Below are positions 10,215 through 22,400 of a stretch of DNA of 64,000 nt, in pieces. Position 1 is the stretch's first letter, and each line of letters starts with the position of its first letter. The stretch covers positions 162,001 to 226,000 of the forward strand of contig JAQFVV010000143.1 of NCBI GenBank assembly GCA_028023455.1, written 5' to 3'. Below the pieces are notes generated by a model. The model was not told the DNA's origin. It did not search any database and worked only from the letters and a program-made list of their open reading frames with translations. The position numbers and the translations under genes are program-made. Origin of the DNA: Epiperipatus broadwayi (Eukaryota > Onychophora > Udeonychophora > Euonychophora > Peripatidae).

Positions 10215-13075
10215 TTAGCTATTCACAAGTGTATGTTACTTCTAGCAAAGGAAAATTGCATGAATTGGAAGATCCACTTAATATTATATTGGAAACTGAC
10301 AAATTTTGTAAAGTTGGATGAACATATATTATAAAAGTACAAATATTAAAAGAATTTTATTGTATCTAAAAAGGGAGAGCAACATTATAGAGATTGATGG
10401 TATATCAGCTAGAGAGCCAAGATTAGTTATTCAGTTTAATGGAAAATATCAAATGTAGATAATTCAGGTTTATATCCAAACAAGTTTCCATTCTGGTGAA
10501 GGAATAGAGAAATTTTCTTTAGATGTACAAAATGCTGTTTTAAAATAAACAAATAATATTTTAGAATTATTATAATTGAAATTGTAATACCAATAAGACA
10601 ATAAGCTAATGTACATGCGCTTTGTAGATGTCACTATATAAATGAATACTCCCACTTTTTCAAATATCTTCACACTCTCATTTTCAAACACTTAAGATTT
10701 GCCCATACATATACGTTTGGGTTGAAAAGATAGATGGATTCATTCTATCTTTTCCCAAAGACTTTATCTTGTGTTTGAAAAAGTGGGAGTATTCATTTAT
10801 ATAGTGACATCTACAAAGCGCAAGTGCATTAGCTTATTGTCTTATTGGTATTACAGTTTATAAAAACACCATGCTATATAAAATAAATGTCTTGTTTACA
10901 TATAATTGAAATTGGAAATCAATTGAAAGATGAAAATACTGTGGGTAAATTTTGATATATAGAAAAAAATGAGACTCGTAGAATTTGCAGACAAAAAAAT
11001 TTATTTATCATAATTTTTATTTTAGAAAGATACAATCAGAAGTAGATAGGGAAGCAGCTGCATTACATTTTGAATAATAGAACATACGTATTTCACAACT
11101 ATAATGTTCTTAAAAGATTTGTCAGTGAAAGTGATTATCATCAGTGAGATTTGTGATGTCTGCTAATGAAAAGCTAGAAAAACAAAAGCTATTAAAAAAG
11201 AAAATCTTAACAGTTGGTAATTTTAATATTTGGCAATATTCCAATAAATTTATATTAAATTGTTTTACAATATAAAAAGACTTTTGACACCAGCTCAGAC
11301 TTAAATTAAATTTAATAATAAATTAACTGATACTTTGCAAAACCTAGATATCCATACAGTCAGTATAAAATAATAACAATTCCCAAGTAAATTTTCAATT
11401 AAAACAAAGCAATGTACAAAAAAAAGAAGAATATAAATATATAATGATCCACTTAGTAAGAATAAATACTCAGAATTCTACAAAATGTTATGAAGAAAGT
11501 TAATGATTGTGCAAATGAATACAATTATAAATTGACAAGAAAAATTATAGAAAAAATAACATCCATAAAAATATAACAAGACATCTTTGCATTGAGATAA
11601 AAATTATTTCAGTTATAAAAAGAAAAGGTGATGCTACAATTTTTAAAAATGAGATTATGAAATATATAGAAGAGTAATTTGTGTAAATAACCTGAAGTAT
11701 ATAGAAGAGTAGTTCTTATAACTGTACAACAATAAAAAAACAAGTAAGCAAAAATGTTTCTACAATTACAAACTCTTCTGAATTAGCAAGTATTATAAAT
11801 GAAGAGGTGAAACATGGAATTAAAACTATATAAAAGAGAAAAGCTTCAGGAAATGATGGGATTAATAAATATCTTAAAAGAAGCAAATGAAAAAATCAAG
11901 GCCTTGGTTGGAAGAAATGAAAAAGAAAATAATAAAAATTATAGATCTGGTTTTAACAGTTCTATACAAATACTTTATTAAAATCATTATCTAAAAAAGA
12001 ACTGTGTATTCAAATCAACCTCTAAATTTAAAAGTGGTTTTAGAACAGTAGATAACAAGCAAAATATTGAGAGAAGTTATAGAAAAGTTCAAAGAATATA
12101 TGTCATCATTGTGTTTGGATTTGTACATATTATAAAAGGTCATGTGATTCTGTCATATCAATGATGATTAAAGCATTGATTCATCAAGATAAAACCCTGG
12201 AATATTGTTATATTCTGGAGAATAGATGTCAAAATGCAACAGCAGTGATTAGATGGCATGATGATACTAAGAAGATTAATATTGATAAGAATATATCACA
12301 GGATGATTAATATCTTCAAAACTTGAAGTTTTATGGGAAGTATTTTGTTGATTAAAATGGAAATCTATTTAATAAAAATTAATGGAGATTATGTCGTCCA
12401 GATTTTACAAAAGATGTGATTGTTTTTACATTCAAATGAGTGCAAAAAAGTAGGAATAAAAATAAACACTAAAAAAATTTAACCATATGCTCAATGGTTT
12501 TCTCATAATGAGAAAATAAAAACTGTTAATAATTAAATAAAAGAAGTTAACAATTACAAATATTTTGGTCAATTATTAATATAGATGGAAACGTAATGTA
12601 TATATTGAGCATAAAATATAAATTTGTTTGGAGTGCTTTCTGTGGAAATACTATGATATTAAAAGGAAAATTTTAAATAAATTTATTTTACCTGGTATTA
12701 TATATAGATTTGAGACTTGGGAACCTAATATAAGAGTAATTTAAAGATTTCCAACCACATATATCGGAAATAAAAAAGGGATTGAAATAGAAATATATGT
12801 GCAAAATTTAAACAGGTATCCCCAACATCATTAAAAAAATTAAGAGTATGAAATGAAAGTGGGCTGGACATGTTGTTAAAAGAATAGATGAACATTTATT
12901 TGAAGTCTTAAACTAAATACCAAGTTTGTAGAAGAACTAGAAAGAGACATGCGCGAAATGAATGGAATGTTGTGGAGAAAAAAAGCTATGAATTATTAAA
13001 CGTGAAGAATTCATCATCTAGTAAATGTATAATGATGTAAATATTGATCATGGTGATGATAATATTGTTATTAGT
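10215..13075 (+). mobile_element. Decayed RTE-like retrotransposon, copy 1
   Basis: This is the same family as the better copy at 53907-56703. Matching blocks in order are: endonuclease N-terminus (10225-10380), 'IIEIDGIS...RLVIQFNGKYQM.IIQVY' (10385-10475), 'KDENTVGKF' with 'NETRR' (about 10930-10985), RT palm blocks (11800-12450), 'VWSAF..NTMILKGK' (12625-12675) and the C-terminal 'ARHVVKRID...' segment (about 12860-13010). It ends in a (GAT)n-like tail at 13040-13070. It is interrupted by a hairpin MITE at 10585-10860, carries many stops, and is therefore the oldest of the three large copies. Confidence 0.8.
10585..10860. mobile_element. Hairpin MITE inserted in RTE copy 1
   Basis: Inverted arms of about 84 bp (about 10585-10668 and 10773-10856) are nearly identical, with only a few mismatches, and both contain CTTTGTAGATGTCACTATAT. 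The interior holds a second small hairpin (AAAGATAGATGG / CATTCTATCTTT) that also occurs at 44.04 and 58.99 kb. The element splits the endonuclease region of RTE copy 1 between its 'IIQVY' and 'KDENTVG' blocks, so it arrived later. The high arm identity fits a younger age than the host copy. Confidence 0.8.
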
Positions 13076-13079
13076 GCTA

Positions 13080-14310
13080 ATTTAATTTTTACAATAATTT
13101 ATTTTTGTAAAACAGATTAATTGAAATTTTTTAAAATTTTTGCTTAAATAAATGCAGTATATCTGTATGTTACAATTTTCTGATTAATATATAAAACAAA
13201 AAGATCCACAATATAAAAATGATACATTGATTTAATAGTAAGAAATAATACGTTTACTAATAATTTTGATAAATCTCTTTTTAATACGAGTTAATTAGTG
13301 TTAAAATGTATTTACTTTCTCCAGTTTTGTTTTGCGCTCTTGGTAGTACAAAGGTTATTGAACTCTGACGTTGACATTTTCACCAAGAAAGCAGAACTGA
13401 ATTTAAAAAGTTTAGTTTAGATATACTAAATATAAAAATAAATAAATCGTAAATTGTTTAATAACTTATAAGTACTTCATTTTCATATTTACAGAATTGG
13501 TTTTGATTAAAATCTTTAGAAAAGGGTTGTGTGTTTTGTTTTTATCGCATTAAATTCACTATTATTTTTATATAAAACTCCAAAATTCTGAAATAATCAT
13601 TGTAGCAAACTATATATTAAATTCAATATTTTTTATCTATGAGAAACATATTAACTTAAATGACATTTGGATAATATATATATAGTTTAAAGAATGGCAT
13701 TACGGTATAATGGTTAACACTTTTGCCTACCCTACCCATAACTAGTTCAAATTAGAAGTAATTTGGAATGATTATAGGCAGTAGAATAGCAATTAAAAAA
13801 TTGATATTTGTACCATCTCAACATTCATATCTTAGAAAGTACATAAATTACTCTATAAAAACTCTTCAGTTTAACATATGCCTCCAAAGCTTGATATTAA
13901 TAATAAACAATTGCTTTAGAAATTTAAATTCTAATCCATGGAACCAAGCTTTTTTATTTTATTCTCAAGATTAATGCTTGGGCATTATACACATTATCAC
14001 TAATTTATTTATTATTGTCATTTTCATATTTCTATATTTAGTATATACATTTACAATATATATATATATCAACTAGGTGACTAATAAAAGCCCATTAATT
14101 GTATAAACAGATTGATAAACAAAACAAATACTTCAATTAATATAGGAAAGATAATCTTCATATAGATACCAGTATTTTATACTCCCAATAAATAATTAAT
14201 ATCAAAACTATACTAATACATTCATTTTGTAACAGGTAAAAAATAATTATTATGCAGTAGTTCTCATTGAATATCTCTTATGTGGTTATACAACAGAGAT
14301 AATGTGATGT
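13080..14310. other. AT-rich spacer, no gene recognised
   Basis: There is no coding signal apart from the tRNA-like unit at 13694-13753. The 68-codon open frame at 13768-13974 has no motif I recognise. Confidence 0.55.
13694..13753 (+). repeat. Degenerate tRNA-like unit, possible SINE head
   Basis: An A-box-like stretch (GTATAATGGTTAACAC) is followed about 35 bases later by a B-box-like 'TAGTTCAAATT'. The right half of a tRNA is missing and AT-rich sequence follows. I read it as a relic of a tRNA-derived SINE, not a tRNA gene. Confidence 0.4.
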
Positions 14311-14399
14311 GCTATGTTTTCTCCTTAACGAAGTCAGGAATCTCTCTATGCCCAGAGAAACATGTTAGCCACATTCCCTTTCCATTCCCCATCCTACGT

Positions 14400-16830
14400 T
14401 TTTAGCATATTCTTCTCTATCATGCTCCATCCCATTTCCACAATATCATCCTTGTCCATTCTACGGCCTTTATATCTAGATCCCTTTTATCTTTTTCTAA
14501 ATCCAGCATAAAAACTAAGAACCCACTTTCTGTATAATCACTTTGTTTATATTTATTCTCCCATAACTTCATTATTTACACTTTTTCTGTTTGAAAGCAT
14601 TTACATTCAGTTAGATGCCTAATATTTTCCATGCCTTCCTTTTATAACTTGCAGACTAAATCATCCATATTTTTCCATTTGTGTGCATATTTCCTTGTTG
14701 CTAACAATCCTGTTGGAGCCTTAAACAGTAGACTACTTTCCTTGCTATTATCATAAATTAACTCACACCAATATTCTGTTTACTTTTATATATATTTAAA
14801 CTCTTTTTCTCTTCATCCTACTTCTCCATCTCCCTATTTTTTATTAATGCATCTATTCTTCTATCACATTCTTTGCCACTATAACACTCAACAATCCTCC
14901 TAATACATTTCACATTTGTATAAGTATATTGACATAAAATCTTTATCCAAATCTTCTGCATATCATATTATCTTTCTCACTTTTCTTGTTGCCAGTTCTT
15001 TAGTCATAACCCAATTAAATATTATTTTGGCTATTCTCTTACTATCCATAAATTGCAATCAACTGATTATTTTGCTTTTTGCATCTCTCATATAAAAACT
15101 TGATCATCCCATTTCTTCTTGAATTGCCTCCTTTGCTAACCACACATCTGCATCTAATGCATGTCTTTCTATTTCTCTACTTTTTCTAAATAATCTAACA
15201 CCCCTTTACTAACATATAATACATTGTTACCATAACTTAACCAGCTACTTCCACTCCCTTATAATTCTTGCTACATCATATTTATTATATGAAAATATTG
15301 TTAATTTCTTTATCAGTATCTTTCTTTTCTTAGCTTCATTTATCAATTTTTTCTCCTATTCATCCAAGCAATTTCTCTGATTACTTAAGACGATTTTCAA
15401 ATAGTTATTCCAATTCATCACATTTAACTTTTATATCACCCAATAAAAAATAGTTCTCTTCTTTTTTCCCAGCATTTATCAACATTACTTTTGATTTTTC
15501 TTCACTAAATTTAATCCCCATTTCTTTACCCTCCCTTGTGCATGTCTTCAGCATAACTTTCATATTTTCCCTACTTTCTGTGCACAAGAAGATATCAGCA
15601 AATAAAAGACCTGTTATTGTAAACATTCCCTCACCACCTATTAATGATATCTCTACCCTCTTCTCTCTCACTCTCAAATATAACAAAAACAAAATAAATG
15701 ACATAGAGCATCCTTGCCTTGGTTCCACCCCGTTTTTAACTCTTAACTGGTTCTATATTTCCTAATTGATACATATAGTAATTATTTTCATACAATCTCT
15801 TAATAAAATCCACTAAAACTCTATTCATTCCCAAATTTACTAAACTTACCCATAATCTATTTCTATTTATTCTATCATATCTATAAAGACCATATATAAC
15901 TGTCTATCTGTATTCCTACTGATATCTATAAGTTGTGTGAATACAAATAAACTGTCTCCTATATGATTATCCATTCTAAAATCTCCTTGCATTTCTCCCA
16001 CTATATTATTTTCTTCCATCTATTTTGCCACTTTTCCAGCCACCATATATACAAAGACTTTATATAACACTCACATTACTACTATTGGACTATAATTGTT
16101 TATCTTTCTATGGTCTTTTCCTTTAAATAATAGTCTTACTCTTGTATTATTCTGGAAATTCTGTTTTCTGTGCCAACTTATTAAAACATGATAATAGATT
16201 TAATTTTGCCCTATTTCTCAAATTCATCATGATCTCTGCTGCTCATCCATATAAACCTCCCACCTTTCCACTTTTCAACTTTTTCCTTGCTTCATTCAAT
16301 TCATTATAAAACTAATATTTCCATTACTATGTTCTTTTGTGTTTGTTATGACTCTGTCCTTCACATCTAACATCGTTTCTATATCCATTACATACTTAAT
16401 TAAGATTGTCTCTAATTCTTCTCTAGAGCTACACACTTTTCCTCATCAATAGTAATACTATTTCTCTCTCCCCTACATTCCTCCTTTTAATATATTTCCA
16501 AACATTTTTACTCCCATCTCTTCCACTTTTATTAATATTCTCCAAAAATTTACTATTTAATTCCATTCTCTCTTTGTAATTATCTATTTTAGCCAACTTC
16601 TTTTTCTTTAAATAATTTTCCCAATTAATATTAACGTCTTTTTCACTTTCTTTGTTTTTAATAACACATTTATATTCTCTGCATATTTCCCCCTCTCTTT
16701 TACATTTTTTATTAATTCTCACTTTTCTATTATTTTTATTTTTCTGAATATGCTCACCTAAAACCCTATTTTCCACTTTTTCAACTTCACCACACCAGTC
16801 CTTACATTCATCCCTAACAAACTCTTCCAT
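14400..16830 (-). pseudogene. Linker and reverse transcriptase of the CR1/L2-like element
   Basis: The linker (16830-16429, 133 open codons) is a highly charged region ending in 'GSKNVWKYIKRRN', a typical lead-in to the RT domain. Near 15900-15790 the translation gives 'YDRINRNRLWVSLVNLG...VLVDFIKRLYENN', matching the motif A region ('aYDrv.r..LW..L...G'). The piece at 15728-15405 reads 'VEPRQGCSMSFILFLLYL' (the 'GvrQGcplSp.LF' block), then 'GLLFADIFLC', in which the second catalytic aspartate of FADD has become Ile. 'MGIKFSEEKSKVML' follows, as in the motif D region. The enzyme is dead by that substitution alone. Confidence 0.75.
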
Positions 16831-17149
16831 GATTTCTTCTACTTTTATTTTATATCTTTTAACTCATTCTTATCATTCATTCTCTGTCCACATCTTTCAC
16901 TATCCTATTTTTATTTTATATTTTTCTAACTTATTTTTATCATTTATTCTCCAGCCACATTTTTCACTATCCTTTCTACTTTTATTATTATTTTTCATCA
17001 CCTTACTATTTCTATTATAAAGAAACTATGATCAATATTACACACTCTCTTCATTATCAAACACTTTAATTTTTTTGTACTTTATTCATTCCCTCTTTTT
17101 TTAATAATACATAATCTATTGTGTGAAATGTATTATTTCTAGACTAAAT

Positions 17150-17520
17150 ATTTGATAAATTTCCAATGCTCAAATTCACTCTGACAAAATTTTTGCAAAA
17201 ACTGTTCATTCTTATTATCTACATCATCAACTTCTTCAATATGCCCATTTATATCCTCTATAAGCATTATTTACTTCCCCTTTTTTTACTCTGTATATCC
17301 TTAACTAGGCATTCATATATGCTACTATTCCACTCCATTACAGTCTGACTATCTCCAGCAGCCATATACACTATAGCCACCATCCATTCTTGTCTTCCTA
17401 AATGTTCTTGACACTTAACAGTATTTAAATATATTTTTGACATAACTCCTATATCACCAACCCTTTTTTTTATTTATACCCTGCCATTCCAAGTCTTCCA
17501 ATATAGATTCTTGTGGCCAC
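17150..17520 (-). pseudogene. APE endonuclease domain of the CR1/L2-like element
   Basis: Readable blocks are 'WPQESILEDLEWQGI' near the 5' side, 'MVAIVYMAAGDSQ' (the strand normally ending in 'vY.pp') and 'LIEDINGHIEEVDD' (the family's 'liGDfNgHi' block, with Gly-Asp altered to Glu-Asp), followed by 'NNKNEQFLQKF', where 'n.ng..L..f' is expected. The last shift-free piece ends near 17165. The catalytic Glu and the 'SDH' block were not found. This is enough for a family call, not for activity. Confidence 0.65.
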
Positions 17521-18059
17521 TGTTGCTAATATCTCAAGCCTTTTGTTTTTAATTGCTTTGTTTAATTCCAACTACTTTTCTGGTCTCCTACAATCTTGCA
17601 TATTCAAATATCCATTTTTAACAATTTGTTTCTTTCTTACTACTCTTTTATAAAGTCTTTTGACTTTTTTTCTTTATTACATTTATAATTAGTTTGTTTA
17701 TCATTAGTTTTACAGTCTCATTTTCTCTCCACACCACCATTTATATCTGGATCAGCTATCCTTTGTTTATTTCTTACATCATATCCATCTTGACCTTCTT
17801 TTTGATAATACTGAAATTTAAAACCCTACCCTCCTTTATAACTTTCCTAAACTATAATATTTTTCATAAATCAAACCCTCTAATGTTTCACCTTTGCTAA
17901 GTGCAATTCATCTTTACTGTATAACCCCCTCTCACTAATAAAAAAATCCCACATGTCCACAAACATAACATTATTTCTCTTGCATAATTTTTTCAATCTT
18001 TCATTTATATTTCATGGCTTATCTAACACATTCCTATTGTTTAATCTTGGTAGTAATCC

Positions 18060-18715
18060 AACTATTCCTACTCTCCTTTAATCTTATTCAAATTACTAAT
18101 CAATTCTTTGTACTCATCGATTACTCTCTTGATGGCTGACAAATTATTTCTGCCAACCATAATATGAACATCTCTACTCTCCTGTTTCTTTACCTTATCT
18201 GTAACATCCCTAATTCTAGCTCTAGGCAAACATATAATCTTACATACCTGTTTCTATTTCCCCTTGCAATCGTATCTCAATATCCTCTAATTAGTGAGTC
18301 CCCTATCAAGACTGTCTCATAGTTTATCCATAACATTCTGCTCCACCTTCTGGATTTCCCTATCTATTTCTTCCTTATTGTTTCTATTCATTAATTTTTT
18401 GATCTGCTCACATTTCATGTCTAAAGCTTTTAATTTTGCTTCTACTTCCTTTACCTCTTTTTCTATCTTGCTTATTTTTTTGCTGAACTATCTCCATTGC
18501 ACTGTTTATTTTGTCATCTTGTCCCTCCACTAAATTTATACTCCATTCTATCATCCTTATCTACATTTTTCTTCATTTCTCCTGACTTTCTCTTTAAATT
18601 ATCTACCCTTAAAAACCATTTTTCACCTCTTTTATCACATCTATGCCTAATCTACACAGCCATACACCTTTTACATACTTCCTAATCTTATTTAAGCATT
18701 TCAAATGGAAAACCT
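18060..18715 (-). pseudogene. ORF1 of the CR1/L2-like element: PHD finger plus SGNH-like esterase
   Basis: From the 5' side: 'CTVCVKVFHLKC' then 'GVWLC' (about 18695-18625), the C-x2-C / FH-x2-C / W-x-C signature of a PHD finger; then a Lys/Glu-rich heptad-like segment (about 18480-18350), probably a coiled coil; then 'DSLDRG' (about 18315-18295, GDSL block I), 'CLPRARIRDVTDKV' (about 18225-18185) and 'VHIMVGRNNL' (about 18170-18140, equivalent of the block III 'vGtNnl'). ORF1 proteins of this kind bind the element RNA, and the esterase may act on membranes or lipids, a role known only in outline for the family. Stops interrupt the frame. Confidence 0.65.
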
Positions 18716-18829
18716 TAACACATACTGTACACTCTATCAACACATGGCTAATTTCCTACTGACCATCATACATATAATTGTGGTATACAAATGCAATCCA
18801 TATTTCCTTATTTTTCAATTCCCCTAACA

Positions 18830-18975
18830 GGCAAAACTGTCCATACAATGGTGCCACCCAGGGTAAGCCAAAGTAATCACTTCCACTGGGAGGCACTACT
18901 GTATGGAGAGTGTAGCATTTGTTATAACAGTCTTGTGTAAGCATAGGGAATTGTGATCATGTGATATACTAATAC
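18830..18975. repeat. Family A fold-back repeat, copy 3 (short, internally deleted)
   Basis: Outer parts of both arms are kept ('GGCAAAACTGTCCATACAATGG' on the left and its inverted partner 'CACTACTGTATGGAGAGTG' on the right) with almost no interior, so the unit is only about 145 bp. The right end 'AATTGTGATCATGTGAT' is the complement of the family end sequence seen at 27.44 and 63.87 kb. Confidence 0.7.
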
Positions 18976-19049
18976 AACACCCTTGTATAAACATTTTTAA
19001 TCTTTTTATTTAATCATCTTAATAATTTGTAAAGTGCATACTCATTACG

Positions 19050-19220
19050 TAAGTAATATATATTAAGGCTATAATCTTAAGACTATGCACCTAAAATGCA
19101 ACAGTAAGGCCTATCTTGTCTTTTAAAGTCATTAATCTTGTGTTTAGATTTGTAGAGGTCCCTACTGTCACATTTTAGGTGCATAGTCTTAAGGTTATAG
19201 TCTTAATATATATTACTTAA
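19050..19220. mobile_element. Hairpin MITE with TTAAGTAATAT-type ends
   Basis: Inverted arms of about 58-60 bp (19050-19108 and 19161-19219) share 'CTTAAGACTATGCACCTAAA' and differ at a few positions. The extreme ends (taAGTAATATATATTAAGGCT) closely resemble those of the MITE at 53870-56817, so the two probably used the same transposase. The right end keeps TTAA; the left has GTAA. The interior of about 50 bp is not coding. Confidence 0.8.
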
Positions 19221-22076
19221 TCATCTTAATTAAATTAATATTCATAGCGATTAAAAATGGCCAATATATTGCTATATTTTTTAATATCTGATTTTTAAAA
19301 TTTATTTGATTTGGATTACTTTCTAGGAATCAATAATAAAAGTAATTAACTAATATCTGTATAAATATTTGGATAATACTATTATATAAGAAAACATTTA
19401 TTAAAAAATGTATTAAGACAATAAAAATTATAGAATTTAAAACAAAGAGCTGAATAATGAAATTTGAAGTGTAGAAATTTATTCACATTTTTTCACAGGA
19501 CTTACTTATTTGTTTAATAGAAGATTTATATAGCTTTTAGATTAAAGTTGACATAATAATTCTTATTAGGAGTTTTATGTAAGTTTTAATTCAAACTGTA
19601 GATAATTCTTTATAAAAGTTATAGGTAATTTTAGTTCAAAACTAGATTATAATTCTTTATGGAAGTTTTACATACCTTATAATTTAAGACCTGGTGAATA
19701 TTTAGCAATTCTTAAGTAAAGATAAACAAGTATGGAAAAACCATACAGATCCTTACCGTCAGTAATTTGTTTCCATCCAACTTAACAATAATATACATTT
19801 CATTTGAGAATTCTGCAATGCAAATTTAGCTTTCATGTTAAATACTTCACCAGCATATAAATGCTCTAGATGTATCCAGAAGATAGAATTACTTTTATTT
19901 AGATGTGCAGTTTACTAACTTAAATGATAGGTATTTCATTCTATTCTTAATCTCTGCTCATATAGAGTGTCATTTATTTTTAACTTGATGAACAATCGTT
20001 TACTTACCTTAATTACATATTTATTAAGCTATGTTAATTTCATGTTTATATGCATATACGCACAATATTTGCATAACTAATATAGCCATACATCTTCATT
20101 TTAAAACAATGTATATCATGATAGCAATAATATAACTAGGATTACTATATATTAAGTGTCTTTTAAATGTTTATATTATATTCATTCATTATTCACTTTT
20201 GCACTCTCATAAATATATTTTTATAGATTTCCACTTATTTCAACTTTTCATATTTGAATTTATCATCTAAAAGTCACACTGTGCCTATATATATATTTAC
20301 ATCTTTAAAATTGTGTTTTAATTTAAACAACATAAAAATCGTTTAAGATGGAATTGTTTTAAATTTTAGCAGTTAAGTATTTTAAGAATCTTAATAGTGA
20401 TTATTACCATCATCATTTAATTTGTCTTTGTTTATAGTTCAAATATTATTTAGGATAATAGATTATAAATTATTCATATTTTTATTTTGTATATAGAATA
20501 TGTGCAAAAAAAAAAATTACAGTCATTTTAGTAGCTCAAATGTTGGAACATAAACAATATATTTCTTCATCTTTTTAACAAATTATTTCCATTTTATTCA
20601 TTTGCCTACAAGCTGTTCATGTATATTAAGAATTCAGTTTGTATTCTATTTACTGTATTATATTTTAAGATTCAGGTGATAATGATTTTTTAATAAGTTG
20701 TAAAATGTTTTTCAATTATATATAATAGTAAACTTTAAACACACTCCCCCACCCCAACTATTGTAGTAATAATAATATTTATAAATTCTCTTTAACGTCT
20801 TATACAAAAATACTTTAACACTTTTATTCTTAATTTATATTTGAAATAAATATAAGTGTATCCATATATTTCTATTTAAGTATACTTTATTTTTAATTAA
20901 ACTTTAAATTAATCAATAAATCAGTTAAAAAATAAATAAAGAAGTAATTCAAATTATCCAAACCATTTTAAACTCCACATCAAAAAAAAAAACAAAAAAA
21001 AGTTCAAAACATATTGGAAATTACCTGCTTTACTTTTTAATATTTAAGGAATATTCTCAACATTTTTGTATTATTATACAACATTTGAAAAATTATTCAT
21101 TCTGTAATAAAAAAGGATTCAATCATGAAGACATGCATTTCTGACCGGCCTGGACTACATACCATTTCCCTATCCACTTCCCATTCCCTTTTTACATGTA
21201 TCCTTCCCCTCTTACCGTGTTGCTCCTGTAAGTTCATTTATTTTACTGTATCTGTTTTTTTGTTGTTTTTTTTTGATTGATAAACATTTCATCACTGAAA
21301 AAAAAAAAAAAGAAAGTTGTTATATATATATCAGAATAAATATTTTGGTTTTTTAACAAATTAAATTTCTATCTGATATTTGCCACAACTAACCCCCAAA
21401 AAACACTTTACTTGCATTATGTTCGAAACCAGATTTTTTTTTTTTTTTAGAAGCGTGTTTAAAAGGAAATCTGTCTATTTGCATTATTTTTAAGATAAAA
21501 AAAAAACTTTGAAACTACTCAATACTTCCGCAACACATTCGCTGTATAACTCATGATACATAAAAGAAAAATTACTTATTGATTTTTGCAAATTTGTATG
21601 AGCTTCAAATCACACTTCTATATATATATGTTTAGGTAATGGAGGCAGTAAATTTGTCCACAATTGACATTTTTAATTTAGAAAATATAATCTTTTGCAA
21701 TATCAGATTTTTTTTTTGTATTTTTAATACTTTGTAAATATATTAATTATTAATCCTTTATTCTAAAAATTCCATATATTAATTACCTTGAATAATCAAT
21801 TAATTTTTAAAAGTATGTAAGATATAATACTCACTGAAACTGGCTTGTCAAAACAGTAGCTAAGAATCATGCAGTCACATGAGAATTTACTTGAACAATG
21901 CCAAAATTAATTGAAACGTTCACAGAATGGTAAATTTAATTTGCTACATAATGAGCCTAAAAGGTTTAAATTTAACAAGATAAAATCATTAGAATTAAGA
22001 TTCTTTGATTTTATTATATAGTCCTTCTAAATTTTTTTCTTCCTCCTTTGTTTTTGCTGTCTTCATATATAATACT
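19221..22076. other. AT-rich spacer, no gene recognised
   Basis: About 2.9 kb with no open frame over 60 codons and no repeat family recognised elsewhere in the window. Slightly more complex, pyrimidine-rich sequence at 21140-21250 could be a scrap of a retroelement but gave no recognisable translation. Poly-A and poly-T runs are common. Confidence 0.55.
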
Positions 22077-22275
22077 GAATTTCAAAAATCTTACACTTTT
22101 CAGCAAAAAAACTTTTATTATTGATTACAGTTTCGACTCTATCATGCAGTCTTCATCAGATCTTATTAAAAGAAGAGAATACGATCTAATGAAGACTGCA
22201 TGGTACAGTCGAAACTGTAATCAATAATAAAAGTTTTTTTGCTGAAAAGTGAAAAGTGTAAGATTTTTGAAATTC
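22077..22275. mobile_element. Hairpin MITE containing a CTGATGAAG...GAAAC motif
   Basis: Arms of about 85-90 bp (22077-22165 and 22180-22275) are inverted copies; the right arm has a 10-base local duplication ('cttttca' type). On the minus strand the left arm reads CTGATGAAGACT, a short loop, then AGTCGAAAC; the right arm on plus has CTAATGAAGACTG...CAGTCGAAAC. This resembles a hammerhead core but has one extra A before stem II. A related motif is inside the inverted repeat at 59.38-59.76 kb. Confidence 0.75.
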
Positions 22276-22324
22276 AATTTTTTGATTTTGTTTACAATTT
22301 TTGAAAATTATAATTCAAAACATG

Positions 22325-22400
22325 AAATTTATAGTATATTAATAATTTTAATTAGTCATTCATTATTCTAGAGATTATCCAATAATAAATAATATGACAC
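22325..22400. repeat. Family E sequence, single arm
   Basis: The block 'TAATTAGTCATTCATTATTCTAGAGATTATCC' type sequence is a diverged copy of the arm of the hairpin at 30187-30345. No inverted partner is present here. Confidence 0.5.

Larger units (their letters stand above)
14320..18715 (-). mobile_element. CR1/L2-like non-LTR retrotransposon, decayed
   Basis: A 4.4-kb stretch is strikingly pyrimidine-rich on the plus strand (purine-rich on the coding strand), unlike its surroundings. On the minus strand it reads, from 18715 downward: PHD-like finger, coiled coil and SGNH-like domain (ORF1), then APE endonuclease (17520-17150), linker (16830-16429) and reverse transcriptase (about 16300-14400). 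The 3' boundary near 14320 is inferred from the change in composition. Frameshifts and stops are frequent. The domain order is that of CR1/L2-type elements with an esterase ORF1, but the clade call is provisional. Confidence 0.75.

Noticed and set aside
16829-17900. Several plus-strand open frames rich in Phe, Leu and Ser as membrane proteins
   Set aside because: They are the antisense of a purine-rich retrotransposon coding strand, so hydrophobic translations are expected.
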